From the NCBI RefSeq assembly GCF_004022485.1, contig NZ_CP034951.1, forward strand, positions 310,001 to 374,000: DNA of 64,000 nucleotides, written 5' to 3'. Each line of letters opens with the position of its first letter. The stretch's first letter is position 1. The notes under the pieces are model-generated. The model was not told the origin of the DNA, did not search any database, and worked only from the letters and a program-made list of their open reading frames with translations. Origin of the DNA: Aequorivita sp. H23M31 (GTDB lineage Bacteria > Bacteroidota > Bacteroidia > Flavobacteriales > Flavobacteriaceae). The translations under genes were made by a program, and so were the position numbers. This document shows positions 47,001 to 55,660 of the stretch, piece by piece.

Positions 47001-47308
47001 ATCTAAGAACAGCCGATGGTATTCCCCTAAAACAAGCAGTAATTGAAGCAGGCGCAGTACGAACTACTCCTATTCTTTTAACAGCGGGAACAGTAGTAAT
47101 TGGAGCATTTGTAATTCTATTCGATCCGATATTCCAAGGTCTTGCAATATCGCTTATGGGTGGGACTATTGTATCTACGGTGTTGACATTGTTGGTCGTG
47201 CCATTGGTTTACTATATGATTGAAAGAAAAAATCATCCGGAACCCGAGATCGTTGTTCAAAATGAATTGGAAAATACTGATCCGAAAGATGAACCTTTTC
47301 TTGGATAA
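44030..47308 (+). CDS. RND efflux permease
   Basis: An inner-membrane pump of 1092 residues with 12 helices and two large periplasmic loops. Helix 4 has GIVVDDSIIIAENMHRH, with the paired proton-relay aspartates, and the second half has GIMVRNSVLLIDFINLR. The N-terminal VIGVYSSFLIPREEEPQIDVPM region resembles the HAE/multidrug branch more than the heavy-metal CusA branch (no Met-triad seen). A basic insert (RPARRGGKGKKPKVEK) sits after helix 6. The drug or metal specificity cannot be read. Confidence 0.93.
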   Translation: MKDGIAGRIAKLFIGSKLTVLLMIVFMVIGVYSSFLIPREEEPQIDVPMADIFVGYPGASPTEVESRVVKPLEKLVSNIPGVEYVYSTSSKEGAMVIVQFFVGEDIERSFVKLYNEMNKHMDKMPPGVTMPLVKTRAIDDVPMLGLTLWSENYDDFQLKQIADVLTQEIEKVEKVSATQKIGGRNRQVRVVLDKDKLAASGLDFLGVSEIIKANNQQMSSGSFDKIDTEFLVTTGNFLKTASDVENIVVGVQQNQPVYLKQVATINDGPEIPSKYVSFGYGAGSELANDFRSEYPAVTISVAKRKGADAMKIADVILDKVDHLRSNLIPDDVHVEVTRNYGETASQKVSELLMHLMGAILAVTMVVMLAMGWRGGLVVFLSVPITFALTLLSYYLLDYTLNRITLFALVFVTGIVVDDSIIIAENMHRHFKMKRLPFKQAAIYAINEVGNPTILATLTVIASVLPMAFVSGLMGPYMSPMPIGASIAMILSLFVALTITPYLGYIFLREKERPARRGGKGKKPKVEKTLEETFIYRIYSKYETPLLENKKTRILFLGITVVMLFGSVMLFFTKSVAVKMLPFDNKNEMQVVIDMPEGTTLERTAVVAKEIGQYLSTQPLVVNYQNYVGTSAPITFNGLVRHYDLRGGSNMADIQVNLIDKGERSIQSHGIAKQLRPGIQEIGKKFGANVKIVEVPPGPPVLSTIVAEIYGPDYDQQIAVAKHVENILNDTEDVVDVDWMVEADQKEYEFVIDKEKAMRYGVAPQQIVHTMNLALSERPLTQLYDEKVTEQVGILLSLAEKEKSTLQDIAQLKIASKQGNMVSVGDLVDIQETIRAKSIYRKNQKRVVYVLADMAGELESPVYAILGMTDKLNKIELPVGYKMNELYLGQPEYEDDFTVKWDGEWQITLEVFRDLGIAFLGVIIIIYILIVGWFQNFKAPIVMMVAIPLSLIGIVLGHWVLGAFFTATSFIGMIALAGIMVRNSVLLIDFINLRTADGIPLKQAVIEAGAVRTTPILLTAGTVVIGAFVILFDPIFQGLAISLMGGTIVSTVLTLLVVPLVYYMIERKNHPEPEIVVQNELENTDPKDEPFLG

Positions 47309-47360
47309 TGACTCCTTTATAGAGCACAAACAAAAATCAGAAACCAGAAACATTTTTATT

Positions 47361-47666
47361 ATGAAACTATTAATTGTAACCGTCGTGGACCAATTTGAGA
47401 AAGAAGTGCTGCGGCTTTTCAAAGAATCGAGTATAGAGAGCTATAGCGGCTCTGATATTGAAGGATATAAGAATGGTTCTTCTTTTATGATGAATGCCAG
47501 TTGGTTTCCATCAGAAAAAAGCGGAGCAGATAGTTTGCTTTTTTTCTCCTTTACAGAGGATAAAAAAATAGATATATTCTTTAGCCTAGTAGCACAATTC
47601 AACGAAAAATTGGAAACCAATAATCCCATTCACGCGGTTGTGGTTCCCATTGAAAGGAGTATATAA
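47361..47666 (+). CDS. small PII-like (ferredoxin-fold) protein
   Basis: A protein of 101 residues, MKLLIVTVVDQFEKEVLRLF at the start, with the alternating strand-helix pattern of PII-like proteins and a closing HAVVVPIERSI strand. PII-like proteins that sense metals or small ligands are known at the end of RND efflux operons, and this gene follows the permease by 52 nt, so a regulatory role for the pump is inferred. Start 47361 is preferred; the frame runs back into the permease gene to 47220. No catalytic motif. Confidence 0.6.
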   Translation: MKLLIVTVVDQFEKEVLRLFKESSIESYSGSDIEGYKNGSSFMMNASWFPSEKSGADSLLFFSFTEDKKIDIFFSLVAQFNEKLETNNPIHAVVVPIERSI

Positions 47667-47679
47667 ACCTAAACAGAAA

Positions 47680-48180
47680 TTGAAATCGAAATCGATGCTT
47701 CGGCTCCGCTCAGCAACCGGAAGAAATTGAAATTGAAGATGAAGTCGAAGTCGAATTTGAGCGGGAATGCAATTTTCAGCATCCGAATGGCTCCCTTTAG
47801 GGTTGGGGTAGCAACTTCAAATTTATAGCGGACCATTATTCCCCCTTCGGGGGGCAGGGGGACCAACCTATGCTTCGGCTCCGCTCAGCCACCGGTAGAT
47901 TTCGAAATCGAAATCGAAATCGAAATCCAAATCGAAGTTGAAGTCGAAGTCTAATTTGAACGGGAATACAATTTTCAGCATCAGAATGGCTCCTTTTGGG
48001 GTCGGGGTTGCTATTCCGAATTGAAATCGAATTTGAAGAAATTTGAACGAATCATTGTTTCCCCTTCGGGGGGCAGGGGGACCAATCGATGCTTCGGCTC
48101 CGCTCAGCAACCGGGAAGAAATTAGAAATTTAAAACGGACTATTATTCCCCCTTCGGGAGTAGGGGGGACCAACCCAAAT
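47680..48180. repeat. intergenic repeat mosaic, second block
   Basis: Three copies of TGCTTCGGCTCCGCTCAGC (47697, 47871, 48089), three of CCCCTTCGGGGGGCAGGGGG or near it (47850, 48060, 48150), a duplicated AATTTTCAGCATCNGAATGG segment, and GAAATC/GAAGTC hexamer runs. The module types match 13391-14145 and 42088-42830. Minus-strand frames at 47669-48173 are repeat artefacts. Confidence 0.8.
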
Positions 48181-48221
48181 CAACAACTGAATCCATTTTT
48201 TAACCTTTAAAATTCCATATT

Positions 48222-48428
48222 ATGATTAACAGATATATCCGTGTTATTGCTGGTGTCTTTATTTTGATCAGTCTTTTATTAGCTATTTATGTCAATATCA
48301 ATTGGCTATGGTTCACTGCTTTTGTTGGCTTCAATTTACTTCAATCTTCTTTTACGAACTGGTGCCTTATGGAAAAAATCCTGAAGAGAATTGGCGTGAG
48401 GGAAGAGGGCGGTAGTTGTTCTATCTAG
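48222..48428 (+). CDS. DUF2892 (YgaP-type) small membrane protein
   Basis: A protein of 68 residues with two membrane helices: IRVIAGVFILISLLLAIYV, then WFTAFVGFNLLQSSF, followed by TNWCLMEKILKRIGV. The N-terminal NRYIRVIAG and the F-x-G-x-N-L-x-Q-S-x-x-T-x-x-C-P/L-M segment are the DUF2892 marks; the cysteine after the second helix is conserved. The family is linked to sulfur-transfer or metal stress in some bacteria. Single gene here. Confidence 0.85.
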   Translation: MINRYIRVIAGVFILISLLLAIYVNINWLWFTAFVGFNLLQSSFTNWCLMEKILKRIGVREEGGSCSI

Positions 48429-48618
48429 TTTTTTGTTTCAAATGATTTCTAATGATTTGGCCCCTTTTTCTAAGGAAAGCATATTTTTTGAAACAATTTG
48501 GTTAAAAGACCAATCATTCCAAGGGCTATATTTTATTTACCTTTAATATGATTTTGGTCATTTCCATTATTTAAATTTAAGGGTATCTTTGAGGAAGTAA
48601 TTATAAAATAGGAATTAT

Positions 48619-48918
48619 ATGACCATCCACATTCAGTATGTAAAAATGCCCACGAGTGAGTCGATGAGTGAATATGTAGAGAAGAGACTTCAAAAAATTG
48701 CCGATAAGTACGATTGGATTATCCGTGCTGAGGTAAGCTTCAAAATGGAAAACAACGTTTACGGAAAAGGCAACATCTGTGAGATAGAACTCAGCCTTCC
48801 CGGTCCAAAGATATTTGCTTCTTCGAAAGATGCATCCTTTGAAGCTGCCGCAAAAGAGACTATTCTCGATTTGGAACGACAGTTGAAAAAGAAGAAAGCC
48901 AAGATGACAACCCACTAA
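48619..48918 (+). CDS. ribosome hibernation-promoting factor, short type (HPF/RaiA)
   Basis: A protein of 99 residues with the beta-alpha-beta-beta-beta-alpha HPF fold: SMSEYVEKRLQKIADKY, RAEVSFKMENN, NICEIELSLPG, and the closing basic helix KDASFEAAAKETILDLERQLKKKKAK. It binds the 30S decoding centre and silences ribosomes in stationary or starved cells. Co-directional with the universal stress gene 14 nt downstream, so both likely respond to the same stress signal. A TATCTTTG box (48584-48591) lies upstream. Confidence 0.9.
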   Translation: MTIHIQYVKMPTSESMSEYVEKRLQKIADKYDWIIRAEVSFKMENNVYGKGNICEIELSLPGPKIFASSKDASFEAAAKETILDLERQLKKKKAKMTTH

Positions 48919-48932
48919 AAATAAGAGTAACA

Positions 48933-49769
48933 ATGAAAAAAATATTAGTTCCCGTAGATTTCTCAAAACATTCTGAAAATGCCCTAGAAGTTGCCGCAGC
49001 AATTGCTAAAAAGCAAGATTCCGAGATTGTGGCGCTTCATATGATGGGTCTCAATGACGCTGTGGTAACCCGAAATCAATCAAAAGAAGTCTTTGAAGCC
49101 ATGTATTATATGAGACTGGCCGAAACAAGGTTTGCCGAATTATTGGATAAGGATTATTTAAAGGGTGTAAAAATTACCGATGCCGTACACAACTATACAA
49201 ATTTCAGCGAAATCAATGATATCGCAAAGGAAATGAATATAGATCTAATTGTTATGGGCTCACACGGAACCACTGGAATGATGGAAGTTTTTGTAGGAAG
49301 TAATACTGAAAAAGTGGTCCGTACTTCTGAAATTCCCGTTCTGGTAATTAAACATCGTTCGGAAAATTTTAATCCGAAATCCGGAATTTTTGCCTGTGAT
49401 TTTCTTGCCAATGCTATAGGACCGTATAAGCGTGCAAGACGAATTTTTGATATGTTTGGCATCGATATGCAATTGTTGTACATCAATTTGGCCGGGGACT
49501 TTAGAAGCACACGCGAAATTGAAAAACGTATCCTGAAATTTTTGACCGATGCAAACGATCCAAATCCATTAAGGACTTTGAACAATGTGGTTCAGTATAA
49601 CGACTATTCGGTAGAGGCAGGAATTTTTGCATACAGCCAAGTGGCCAATGCAGATATTATTGCCTTACCTACGCAAGGGAGACAGGGCTTGGCCCACTTT
49701 TTTTCCGGAAGTATTGGAGAGGATGTGGTAAACCATTCCGATTTGCCGGTAATGACATTTAGAGTTTAG
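48933..49769 (+). CDS. universal stress protein (tandem Usp domains)
   Basis: A protein of 278 residues with two Usp domains. Domain 1 (about 1-143) has the ATP-binding motif GSHGTTG...GSNTEKVV, in the G-x2-G-x9-G-S/T pattern, ending VPVLVIK-like. Domain 2 (about 150-278) has a degenerate motif (PTQGRQGLAHFFSGSIGED). It begins 14 nt after the HPF gene, so one operon. Other Usp genes lie at 55661-60869. Confidence 0.9.
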   Translation: MKKILVPVDFSKHSENALEVAAAIAKKQDSEIVALHMMGLNDAVVTRNQSKEVFEAMYYMRLAETRFAELLDKDYLKGVKITDAVHNYTNFSEINDIAKEMNIDLIVMGSHGTTGMMEVFVGSNTEKVVRTSEIPVLVIKHRSENFNPKSGIFACDFLANAIGPYKRARRIFDMFGIDMQLLYINLAGDFRSTREIEKRILKFLTDANDPNPLRTLNNVVQYNDYSVEAGIFAYSQVANADIIALPTQGRQGLAHFFSGSIGEDVVNHSDLPVMTFRV

Positions 49770-49796
49770 TTAATTGGCTATCGACTTCAATTAACG

Positions 49797-49833
49797 TAAA
49801 AGCAGGAATCCTCTTTTGGTTCCTGCTTTTTTC
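49797..49833. terminator. terminator between Usp and deoD genes
   Basis: The arms AAAAGCAGGAA and TTCCTGCTTTT with T residues after and A residues before; it can serve both convergent genes. Confidence 0.85.
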
Positions 49834-49889
49834 ATTGTTTGTTCCGAAGTAAAAGACGTCCCTTAATTCCAAGTATTCCTGAACTATTC

Positions 49890-50591
49890 TTACGGAACCG
49901 TGTTTAGGGCAATCTCTATCATTTGTGAAAAACTGCCTTCCCGTTCTTCCGCCGTCGTTTGCTCGCCGCTTACCAGTGAATCGGAAATGGTTAAAATAGC
50001 TAAGGCTTTTACTTTATGCTTTGCGGCGATGGTATATATTCCTGCAGCTTCCATCTCGACGCACATTACCCCAAAATCTGCCCATTTTTTGTAGTTATCA
50101 AAATTATCTTCGTAAAACTGGTCGCTTGATAGAACATTTCCTGCTTTTATTGGAATATTTTTTTCCCTTGCATATAGAGCTGCTTTCATAAACAGTTCAT
50201 AGTCGGCAGTAGGAGAGAAGTCGCAGTTTACAAATCGCGTATTGTTAATTCCCGAAGTTGAAGAAGCAGCCATGGCAATTACTATATCACGAAGATTAAT
50301 ATCCTTTTGGTAGCTTCCTGCAGAACCAACCCGAATCAAATTTTTTACTCCATATTCATTGATAAGTTCATGACAGTAAATAAGAGCAGAGGGAATTCCC
50401 ATTCCCGTACCTTGAACTGAAACCCGTTTCCCTTTATAGGTTCCTGTATAACCCAACATCCCTCGAACTTGGTTATAACATTTTGCATTCTCCAGAAAGG
50501 TTTCCGCAATCCATTTGGCACGCAATGGATCGCCAGGAAGTAATACGGAATCAGCAATTTCGCCCGGCTTGGCCTCAATATGTACGCTCAT
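49890..50591 (-). CDS. deoD: purine nucleoside phosphorylase, DeoD type
   Basis: A protein of 233 residues that cleaves purine nucleosides with phosphate. Motifs: [12 protein letters not shown] phosphate loop, the RVGSAGSY segment, [12 protein letters not shown] ribose-binding glutamate, and [10 protein letters not shown] with the catalytic aspartate. Start 50591 ([11 protein letters not shown]) is the family start; it overlaps the end of deoC by 17 nt, so translation is coupled. Pathway: nucleoside salvage together with DeoC. Confidence 0.95.
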   Translation of the reverse strand: MSVHIEAKPGEIADSVLLPGDPLRAKWIAETFLENAKCYNQVRGMLGYTGTYKGKRVSVQGTGMGIPSALIYCHELINEYGVKNLIRVGSAGSYQKDINLRDIVIAMAASSTSGINNTRFVNCDFSPTADYELFMKAALYAREKNIPIKAGNVLSSDQFYEDNFDNYKKWADFGVMCVEMEAAGIYTIAAKHKVKALAILTISDSLVSGEQTTAEEREGSFSQMIEIALNTVP

Positions 50592-51249
50592 TATCTTCTT
50601 TTTTCGATCCTCCAGATACAATTTCAACTCCGGAAGAAGTTCCCAGACGGCTCACGCCCATTTTTACATATTTTTCGGCCGTGGCTGCATCTTTTATACC
50701 GCCTGATGCTTTTACTTTTAAGTTTTTACCTACAGCATCAAGCATTATTTTAACGTCGTGTTCCGTTGCACCGCTTGAACCAAAACCCGTAGACGTTTTA
50801 ACATAATCTGCGCCACCTTTTATAACCAACGTACAAGCAGTTTTTATTTCATCGTCAGATAGATAGCAAGTTTCAATGATAACCTTTAAAACCTTATCTC
50901 CAATAGCTTTTTTAACCTCTTCGATTTCCTTGGTTACTGCCTCTGTCCATTGACTCTTAAAAAACCCAATGTTCATTACCATATCAATTTCATCGGCTCC
51001 GTAATCGATAGCAATCAGTGCCTCACGAATTTTTGATTCGGGAGAGGAAGCCCCTAATGGAAAGCCTACTACAGTGGCGATTTTGACATTGGAGTTTTTT
51101 AATTTTTCTTTCGCCAAGGGGACATAGCTACTGTGGATGCAAATGGCATAAAATCCATATTTTATAGCCTCCTCACACAGTTTGTCTATATCTTCCGTAG
51201 TTGCGGTAGGTTTTAGAAGCGTATGGTCTATATTTTGATTAAGAGCCAT
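50575..51249 (-). CDS. deoC: deoxyribose-phosphate aldolase
   Basis: A TIM-barrel class I aldolase of 224 residues that splits 2-deoxyribose 5-phosphate to acetaldehyde and glyceraldehyde 3-phosphate. The Schiff-base lysine is in [16 protein letters not shown]; a second conserved lysine is in [11 protein letters not shown]. The N-terminal [10 protein letters not shown] is typical. It overlaps the thioredoxin stop by one base (TAATG) and deoD by 17 nt. Confidence 0.96.
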   Translation of the reverse strand: MALNQNIDHTLLKPTATTEDIDKLCEEAIKYGFYAICIHSSYVPLAKEKLKNSNVKIATVVGFPLGASSPESKIREALIAIDYGADEIDMVMNIGFFKSQWTEAVTKEIEEVKKAIGDKVLKVIIETCYLSDDEIKTACTLVIKGGADYVKTSTGFGSSGATEHDVKIMLDAVGKNLKVKASGGIKDAATAEKYVKMGVSRLGTSSGVEIVSGGSKKEDNERTY

Positions 51250-51551
51250 TACTTTTGATGGTTTTTAATAATGGAAACCAAGTCATTTTTTTGCAAAACC
51301 CCGCTTTGTCTCCAAAGTTGTTTTCCGTTTTTAAACAAAATCATTGTGGGTACGCCGCGAACCTGAAACTGGGAAGCCAAGTTCTGATTTTTGTCAACAT
51401 CTATTTTCACTATTTTTACGCTATCTCCTAAATCAGATTTTACGTCTTTAAGAATGGGCGCCAACATTTTGCAAGGTCCGCACCAATCGGCAAAAAAATC
51501 CACTAGGACTGGAATTTCAGAATTGATTATGTCTTTGAAATTACTTTTCAT
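51249..51551 (-). CDS. trxA: thioredoxin
   Basis: A thioredoxin of 100 residues with the active site FADWCGPCKMLAPIL (C24, C27), cis-Pro in VRGVPTMILF, and usual length. It has no signal peptide, so it is cytoplasmic. It is first gene of an operon with deoC and deoD; the link between redox and nucleoside salvage is positional only. Confidence 0.93.
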   Translation of the reverse strand: MKSNFKDIINSEIPVLVDFFADWCGPCKMLAPILKDVKSDLGDSVKIVKIDVDKNQNLASQFQVRGVPTMILFKNGKQLWRQSGVLQKNDLVSIIKNHQK

Positions 51552-51672
51552 AACGTTCTCATTTTAGGTAAATCAAATTTTCTGATTGACTCAAATTAAC
51601 AAAAATAGTTATTAAAACTTTTAGCCGTCTAAATCCTCTCTTTTCTCTGTTTACTTACCCACTGAAAACCAC

Positions 51673-52536
51673 CTAAAGAATCAAGGGATTTCTCTTATGT
51701 TTCCTCAAAACGGGCATCAACATTTCTAACGGAATTTTAATAGAATAAGTTCCTGTGTACGAGGGGCAAATAACACAATCGTCGAAGTAGAATTCGGCTG
51801 CGTCGTCAGTAACTACAAAATTATTCTTGGCATCGAAGAAATTATCCGCTGAAATAGCCCAACAATCGTAATACATCTCGCCAGAATTTATTTTTTCGGC
51901 CAGCAATCCATTAAGGATTTCACGCAACTCTTCCTCAGATCCTGAATTGAAAAAATCCTCGTAATTCATAAAAGTCGACCGTTCCAGATCGAAATTCATA
52001 GTTTCAAAAGTATAGCTTGCGTGTGCAGCACCGGCATAGTGGTTTTCCTTATAAAATAGAATACTCAATAGACGATCGTTCAGGTTGTACACCTTATATT
52101 CCACAACCCATTTCTCATCACCGTGAGGGATACCCAAGGAATCACAGAGCCGTTTTTCTTCTCTTATTTGTTTCTCGATTCCCTTTATATTAAGGTAGTG
52201 GTTGTCGATATATTCGTTAAAGTTGGCGTAGGATGGTTTTATCTTTTCATTCAAATATGGATATTGAAAATCGATGGTAAGATTGTCATCCTTCTTTAAA
52301 AAAGATTTAGATATCAACAAACTTTCCAGTTCTTCCTTCTGATCTTTTTTATCAAGTAGTTCACGGCGCTTGAGATCTAGGAACCTAACTTGCAACAAAT
52401 CCTTATCGGAAAGTCTAAGAGAATCGGCTTTCTGAAAAATGCTGTCTTCAACATCATTGTCAATCGGTTCTTTTCTTGAATCGTTTTTACAACTTACAAG
52501 AAGGAGGAGAATAAAAATGGGCAGTATAGATTTCAA
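51673..52536 (-). CDS. DUF3298/PdaC-type lipoprotein
   Basis: A lipoprotein of 287 residues (ILLLLVSCKND, Cys16) with a charged N-terminal coil and a C-terminal domain of the DUF3298/RsiV type: HYAGAAHASYTFETMNFDL, MNYEDFF, LREILNGLLAEKI, ADNFFDAKNNFVVTDDAAEFYF and the closing IPLEMLMPVLR. Such domains occur in RsiV-like anti-sigma and peptidoglycan-linked proteins; function here unknown. Single gene. Confidence 0.75.
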   Translation of the reverse strand: MKSILPIFILLLLVSCKNDSRKEPIDNDVEDSIFQKADSLRLSDKDLLQVRFLDLKRRELLDKKDQKEELESLLISKSFLKKDDNLTIDFQYPYLNEKIKPSYANFNEYIDNHYLNIKGIEKQIREEKRLCDSLGIPHGDEKWVVEYKVYNLNDRLLSILFYKENHYAGAAHASYTFETMNFDLERSTFMNYEDFFNSGSEEELREILNGLLAEKINSGEMYYDCWAISADNFFDAKNNFVVTDDAAEFYFDDCVICPSYTGTYSIKIPLEMLMPVLRKHKRNPLIL

Positions 52537-52610
52537 TATTATTTAATTTAGATCGTAAAAATAGCAAAACAATCTAAGTGCATAAAAGTATTAGCATTTC
52601 TTTGCAGGGG

Positions 52611-53015
52611 CTAGTCTTTAAGTATCTTCTTAAGTTTGGCCAACATTATCAATTCGCTCTTATTTTTTCCAGCAAAAGCATCTGCTATTACGTTGGCGGT
52701 TTCCCAAATTAATTGCTTTCTTTTTATGGTAAAAAGGTTTTCGTGGTCCTTTTTATAGTCGGCAAAGCTGTCAAAACAATCATTGGCATCCAACTCCTCA
52801 TAATCAAACCAATCAAATACTATTTCAATTTGATAGACGGCATCGGTATGAAAAGGATCTTTATAGTTGTCCATGTTTTTCCATTGTTGCGATACAATAT
52901 TTTTCAGTGCCGTATATTCTGCTTCCCTTACCACCTTGTCCGCGGCTGCAATGGCATAAAACAGTTCACCCATTTTCTGGTAAAAAAGAAGGGGAGGTTT
53001 TTGTGGTGTATCCAT
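52611..53015 (-). CDS. TerB-like helical protein
   Basis: An acidic helical protein of 134 residues. FYQKMGELFYAIAAADKVVREAEYTALKNIV and a late LIWETANVIADAFAG fit the TerB-like fold, with the acidic D-K-V-V-R-x-A-E-Y turn at the metal-binding place. Start 53015 (MDTPQKPPL) is chosen; the longer frame to 53060 runs through the promoter region. It is divergent from the histidine kinase gene, 113 nt apart. Role unknown; TerB-like proteins are often stress-linked. Confidence 0.65.
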   Translation of the reverse strand: MDTPQKPPLLFYQKMGELFYAIAAADKVVREAEYTALKNIVSQQWKNMDNYKDPFHTDAVYQIEIVFDWFDYEELDANDCFDSFADYKKDHENLFTIKRKQLIWETANVIADAFAGKNKSELIMLAKLKKILKD

Positions 53016-53128
53016 ATTATTTAATGTTGGGGCGGTTTTAAAAGATGGTAAAACTATCAAGTTATTCCCTAGTATATTATGACATTAATCATTTCGATTA
53101 AAATGTTTAAAATACTTATTTTTGGCTT

Positions 53129-54364
53129 GTGAAAGTTTTGGAAGAAAAAAAGGACAGTATATTCAGAATTCTTTCTGAAGCTATATCCGAAGGTATAATA
53201 ATCGTTAATGAATCCCAGGTAATTGTCACTTCCAATGAGGCGGCGGACAGGATGTTCGGTTATAAGCAAGGTGAACTATTGGGTGAGAATCTGAATGTTT
53301 TAATTCCTATGGGTTATCATTCTGAACACACTGAAAGAGCCAATGAATATCTAAAAAAGAATGATCCGCGTCAAATGGGCCACGGACGCGATCTTTACGC
53401 CCGTAAAAAGGATGGTAGCATTTTTCCTGTTGAAGCAGGGCTCAACCCATTTCTTATTAATGAAATGCGTTATGTAATGGCACTCGTAACAGATATTTCG
53501 GTTCGCAAAAGCCATGAAATTCAGATTGTGGAGCTTAACAATCAGCTAGAGCAAAAAATCCAGAGACGTACGGCTGCTCTTCAAAAGAGCGTGAGCGAAC
53601 TGGAAGCTGAAGTAGGTCGTCGTGTAGAGGCGGAACATAAAATATCTGAATCCCTGAGGAAGGAACGCGAACTTGGAGAATTGAAAACTAAATTTTTATC
53701 CCTCGTTTCACACGAATTTAAAACTCCCTTAAGCGGTATTCTTACTTCGGCTGTACTTGTATCAAAATATACCGAGTCCGAACAACAGGACAAAAGAGAT
53801 AAACATATTAAGACGATAAAGAGCAAGGTAAATTATCTCAACAATATTTTAAACGACTTTTTATCTATTGAAAGGTTGGAATCGGGCAGGGTTACCTTTA
53901 AGCTTGAGACCTTTCCGCTTAGTAAGGTTATAAATGAAGTTATTTATAATGCCAATATGCTTCTCAAGGATGGGCAAAGGATTACTTATCCCAAAAACAT
54001 CGATGATATATTTTTAAATTTTGATGAGAAAATCTTAGAACTTTCCTTGACCAATTTAATCAACAATGCCGTAAAGTATTCTTCTGAATTTTCTGTTATT
54101 GATGTGGAAGTAGAGCAGTTCGAAAATGAACTTGCTATTAAAATTAGTGACCAGGGAATTGGTATTCCGGAAAAAGATCAAAAGTTTATATTCAACAGAT
54201 ATTTTAGAGCTGAAAATGCATTATTAAATCAGGGAACTGGAATTGGTCTGAACATTGTAAAAAGTTATTTAAAGAGTCTAGGCGGAAAAATCACTTTTAA
54301 AAGTGAAGAGAATAAGGGGAGTGTTTTTACCATTTTTATACCTAAGGAAAATAAAGATATTTAG
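53129..54364 (+). CDS. PAS-domain sensor histidine kinase
   Basis: A soluble kinase of 411 residues: PAS domain (about 10-130, with ADRMFGYKQGELLGENLNVL, the haem/ligand-type PAS also seen in FixL), coiled coil (about 130-185), HisKA with H195 in SLVSHEFKTPLSG, and HATPase with NLINNAVKYS, DQGIGIPEKD and GTGIGLNIV. No membrane helix, so it senses an internal signal, perhaps oxygen or redox. The start is GTG; no better ATG lies before the PAS domain. Its stop is directly joined to the ATG of the response regulator, so the two form one system. Confidence 0.9.
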   Translation: MKVLEEKKDSIFRILSEAISEGIIIVNESQVIVTSNEAADRMFGYKQGELLGENLNVLIPMGYHSEHTERANEYLKKNDPRQMGHGRDLYARKKDGSIFPVEAGLNPFLINEMRYVMALVTDISVRKSHEIQIVELNNQLEQKIQRRTAALQKSVSELEAEVGRRVEAEHKISESLRKERELGELKTKFLSLVSHEFKTPLSGILTSAVLVSKYTESEQQDKRDKHIKTIKSKVNYLNNILNDFLSIERLESGRVTFKLETFPLSKVINEVIYNANMLLKDGQRITYPKNIDDIFLNFDEKILELSLTNLINNAVKYSSEFSVIDVEVEQFENELAIKISDQGIGIPEKDQKFIFNRYFRAENALLNQGTGIGLNIVKSYLKSLGGKITFKSEENKGSVFTIFIPKENKDI

Positions 54365-55408
54365 ATGAAAACAATATTGTTAATTGAAGATGACACCGCA
54401 CTACGCGAAAACACCGCCGAACTTTTGGAGCTTTCAGGATATAAGGTTGAAACAGCCCCAAATGGAAGGATAGGTATAGAGAAGGTAAAACAAACCAGTC
54501 CGGATATTATTATATGTGATATCATGATGCCGGAAATTGACGGCTACGGGGTTTTGGAAGCGGTTACTTCTCATGAGAGCTCGGCCCATATTCCCTTTAT
54601 CTTTTTGTCGGCAAAAACGGAACATAAAGAAATTAGGAAAGGAATGGATATGGGTGCAGATGATTATCTGACCAAACCATTTGACGAAGAAGAATTGATA
54701 AGTGCGGTGGAAAGTCGATTGGCAAAGGCGCAGATTATTGCGAGCAGAGAAAAAGCAGTGGCTCCAGAAAACGAAGAGTCTTTAAGAAATCTCAACCAAT
54801 TGAAAAACTATTTTTGCGATGAGGGGGAGGAGATCAGCTTTAAAAAAGGAGAGGAAATCTATCGTGAAGGGGATCACTCCAATAGACTTTATCTTATTTT
54901 AAAAGGGGTTGTGAAAACCCATACAATGGATCATAATGCCAAAGAGCTCATTACTGGTCTTTATAAAGCCGATGATTTCCTCGGATTTACCACTTTTGAT
55001 GAAATTATTCCCTATTACGAAACTGCTACTGCGGTAGAAAATTCGGATTTGGTGGGAATTCCGAAAAAGCAATTGGTGGAAATTCTGAAGAATAGTCAGG
55101 AAATATCCTTGGAGCTTATGAATTTACTTTCAGACAATCTTTCTGAGATTAAAAAGCAATTGCTACGTATGGCCTATAGCTCAGTTAGAAAAAAAACTGC
55201 GGCTACAATTCTTCAATTTGTAGAAGTAATGGATGTGGCCCCAGAAGTTCCAATCCGTATTTCTAGGAGTGATCTGGCAACCACTGCGGGTATTGCTACA
55301 GAAAGTTTGATCCGAACTCTTTCCGATTTTAAGAGAGACGGATTGATAGATATTGAAGGTCGTAATATTCACATTGTCAATCCTGAAGGATTGCGACAAA
55401 TGGAATAG
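54365..55408 (+). CDS. response regulator with CRP/FNR-type output
   Basis: A protein of 347 residues: receiver (1-120; D52 in IIICDIMMP, K in YLTKPFDEEE), then a cyclic-nucleotide-type domain (about 140-255: FKKGEEIYREGDHSNRLYLILKG) and a Crp-family helix-turn-helix (about 280-345: RSDLATTAGIATESLIRTLSDF). The fusion of a receiver to a CRP/FNR transcription factor is uncommon. ATG follows the kinase stop with no gap. The Usp genes downstream are likely targets, by position. Confidence 0.9.
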   Translation: MKTILLIEDDTALRENTAELLELSGYKVETAPNGRIGIEKVKQTSPDIIICDIMMPEIDGYGVLEAVTSHESSAHIPFIFLSAKTEHKEIRKGMDMGADDYLTKPFDEEELISAVESRLAKAQIIASREKAVAPENEESLRNLNQLKNYFCDEGEEISFKKGEEIYREGDHSNRLYLILKGVVKTHTMDHNAKELITGLYKADDFLGFTTFDEIIPYYETATAVENSDLVGIPKKQLVEILKNSQEISLELMNLLSDNLSEIKKQLLRMAYSSVRKKTAATILQFVEVMDVAPEVPIRISRSDLATTAGIATESLIRTLSDFKRDGLIDIEGRNIHIVNPEGLRQME

Positions 55409-55660
55409 CAAGGAGCTCAAGTCTTTTTAAAACACTATATCAAGTATTCTTTTATTCGTTTTACTTCAAATCTGATTTTTGTCATTTCCTACATGGGTTT
55501 ATACCGATAGTTTTGTCGTAAACTAGGTGAGGTAAGATTTTCCATTCCAGTTTTACAATATTGGGAAGTCTTCTTAATAGAAAATGCCGACAATGAACGG
55601 GATATTGACTCAGGGGAAGAAACCGAGGTTTCGGTTGGTTATAACGAATAAGATATAGAG

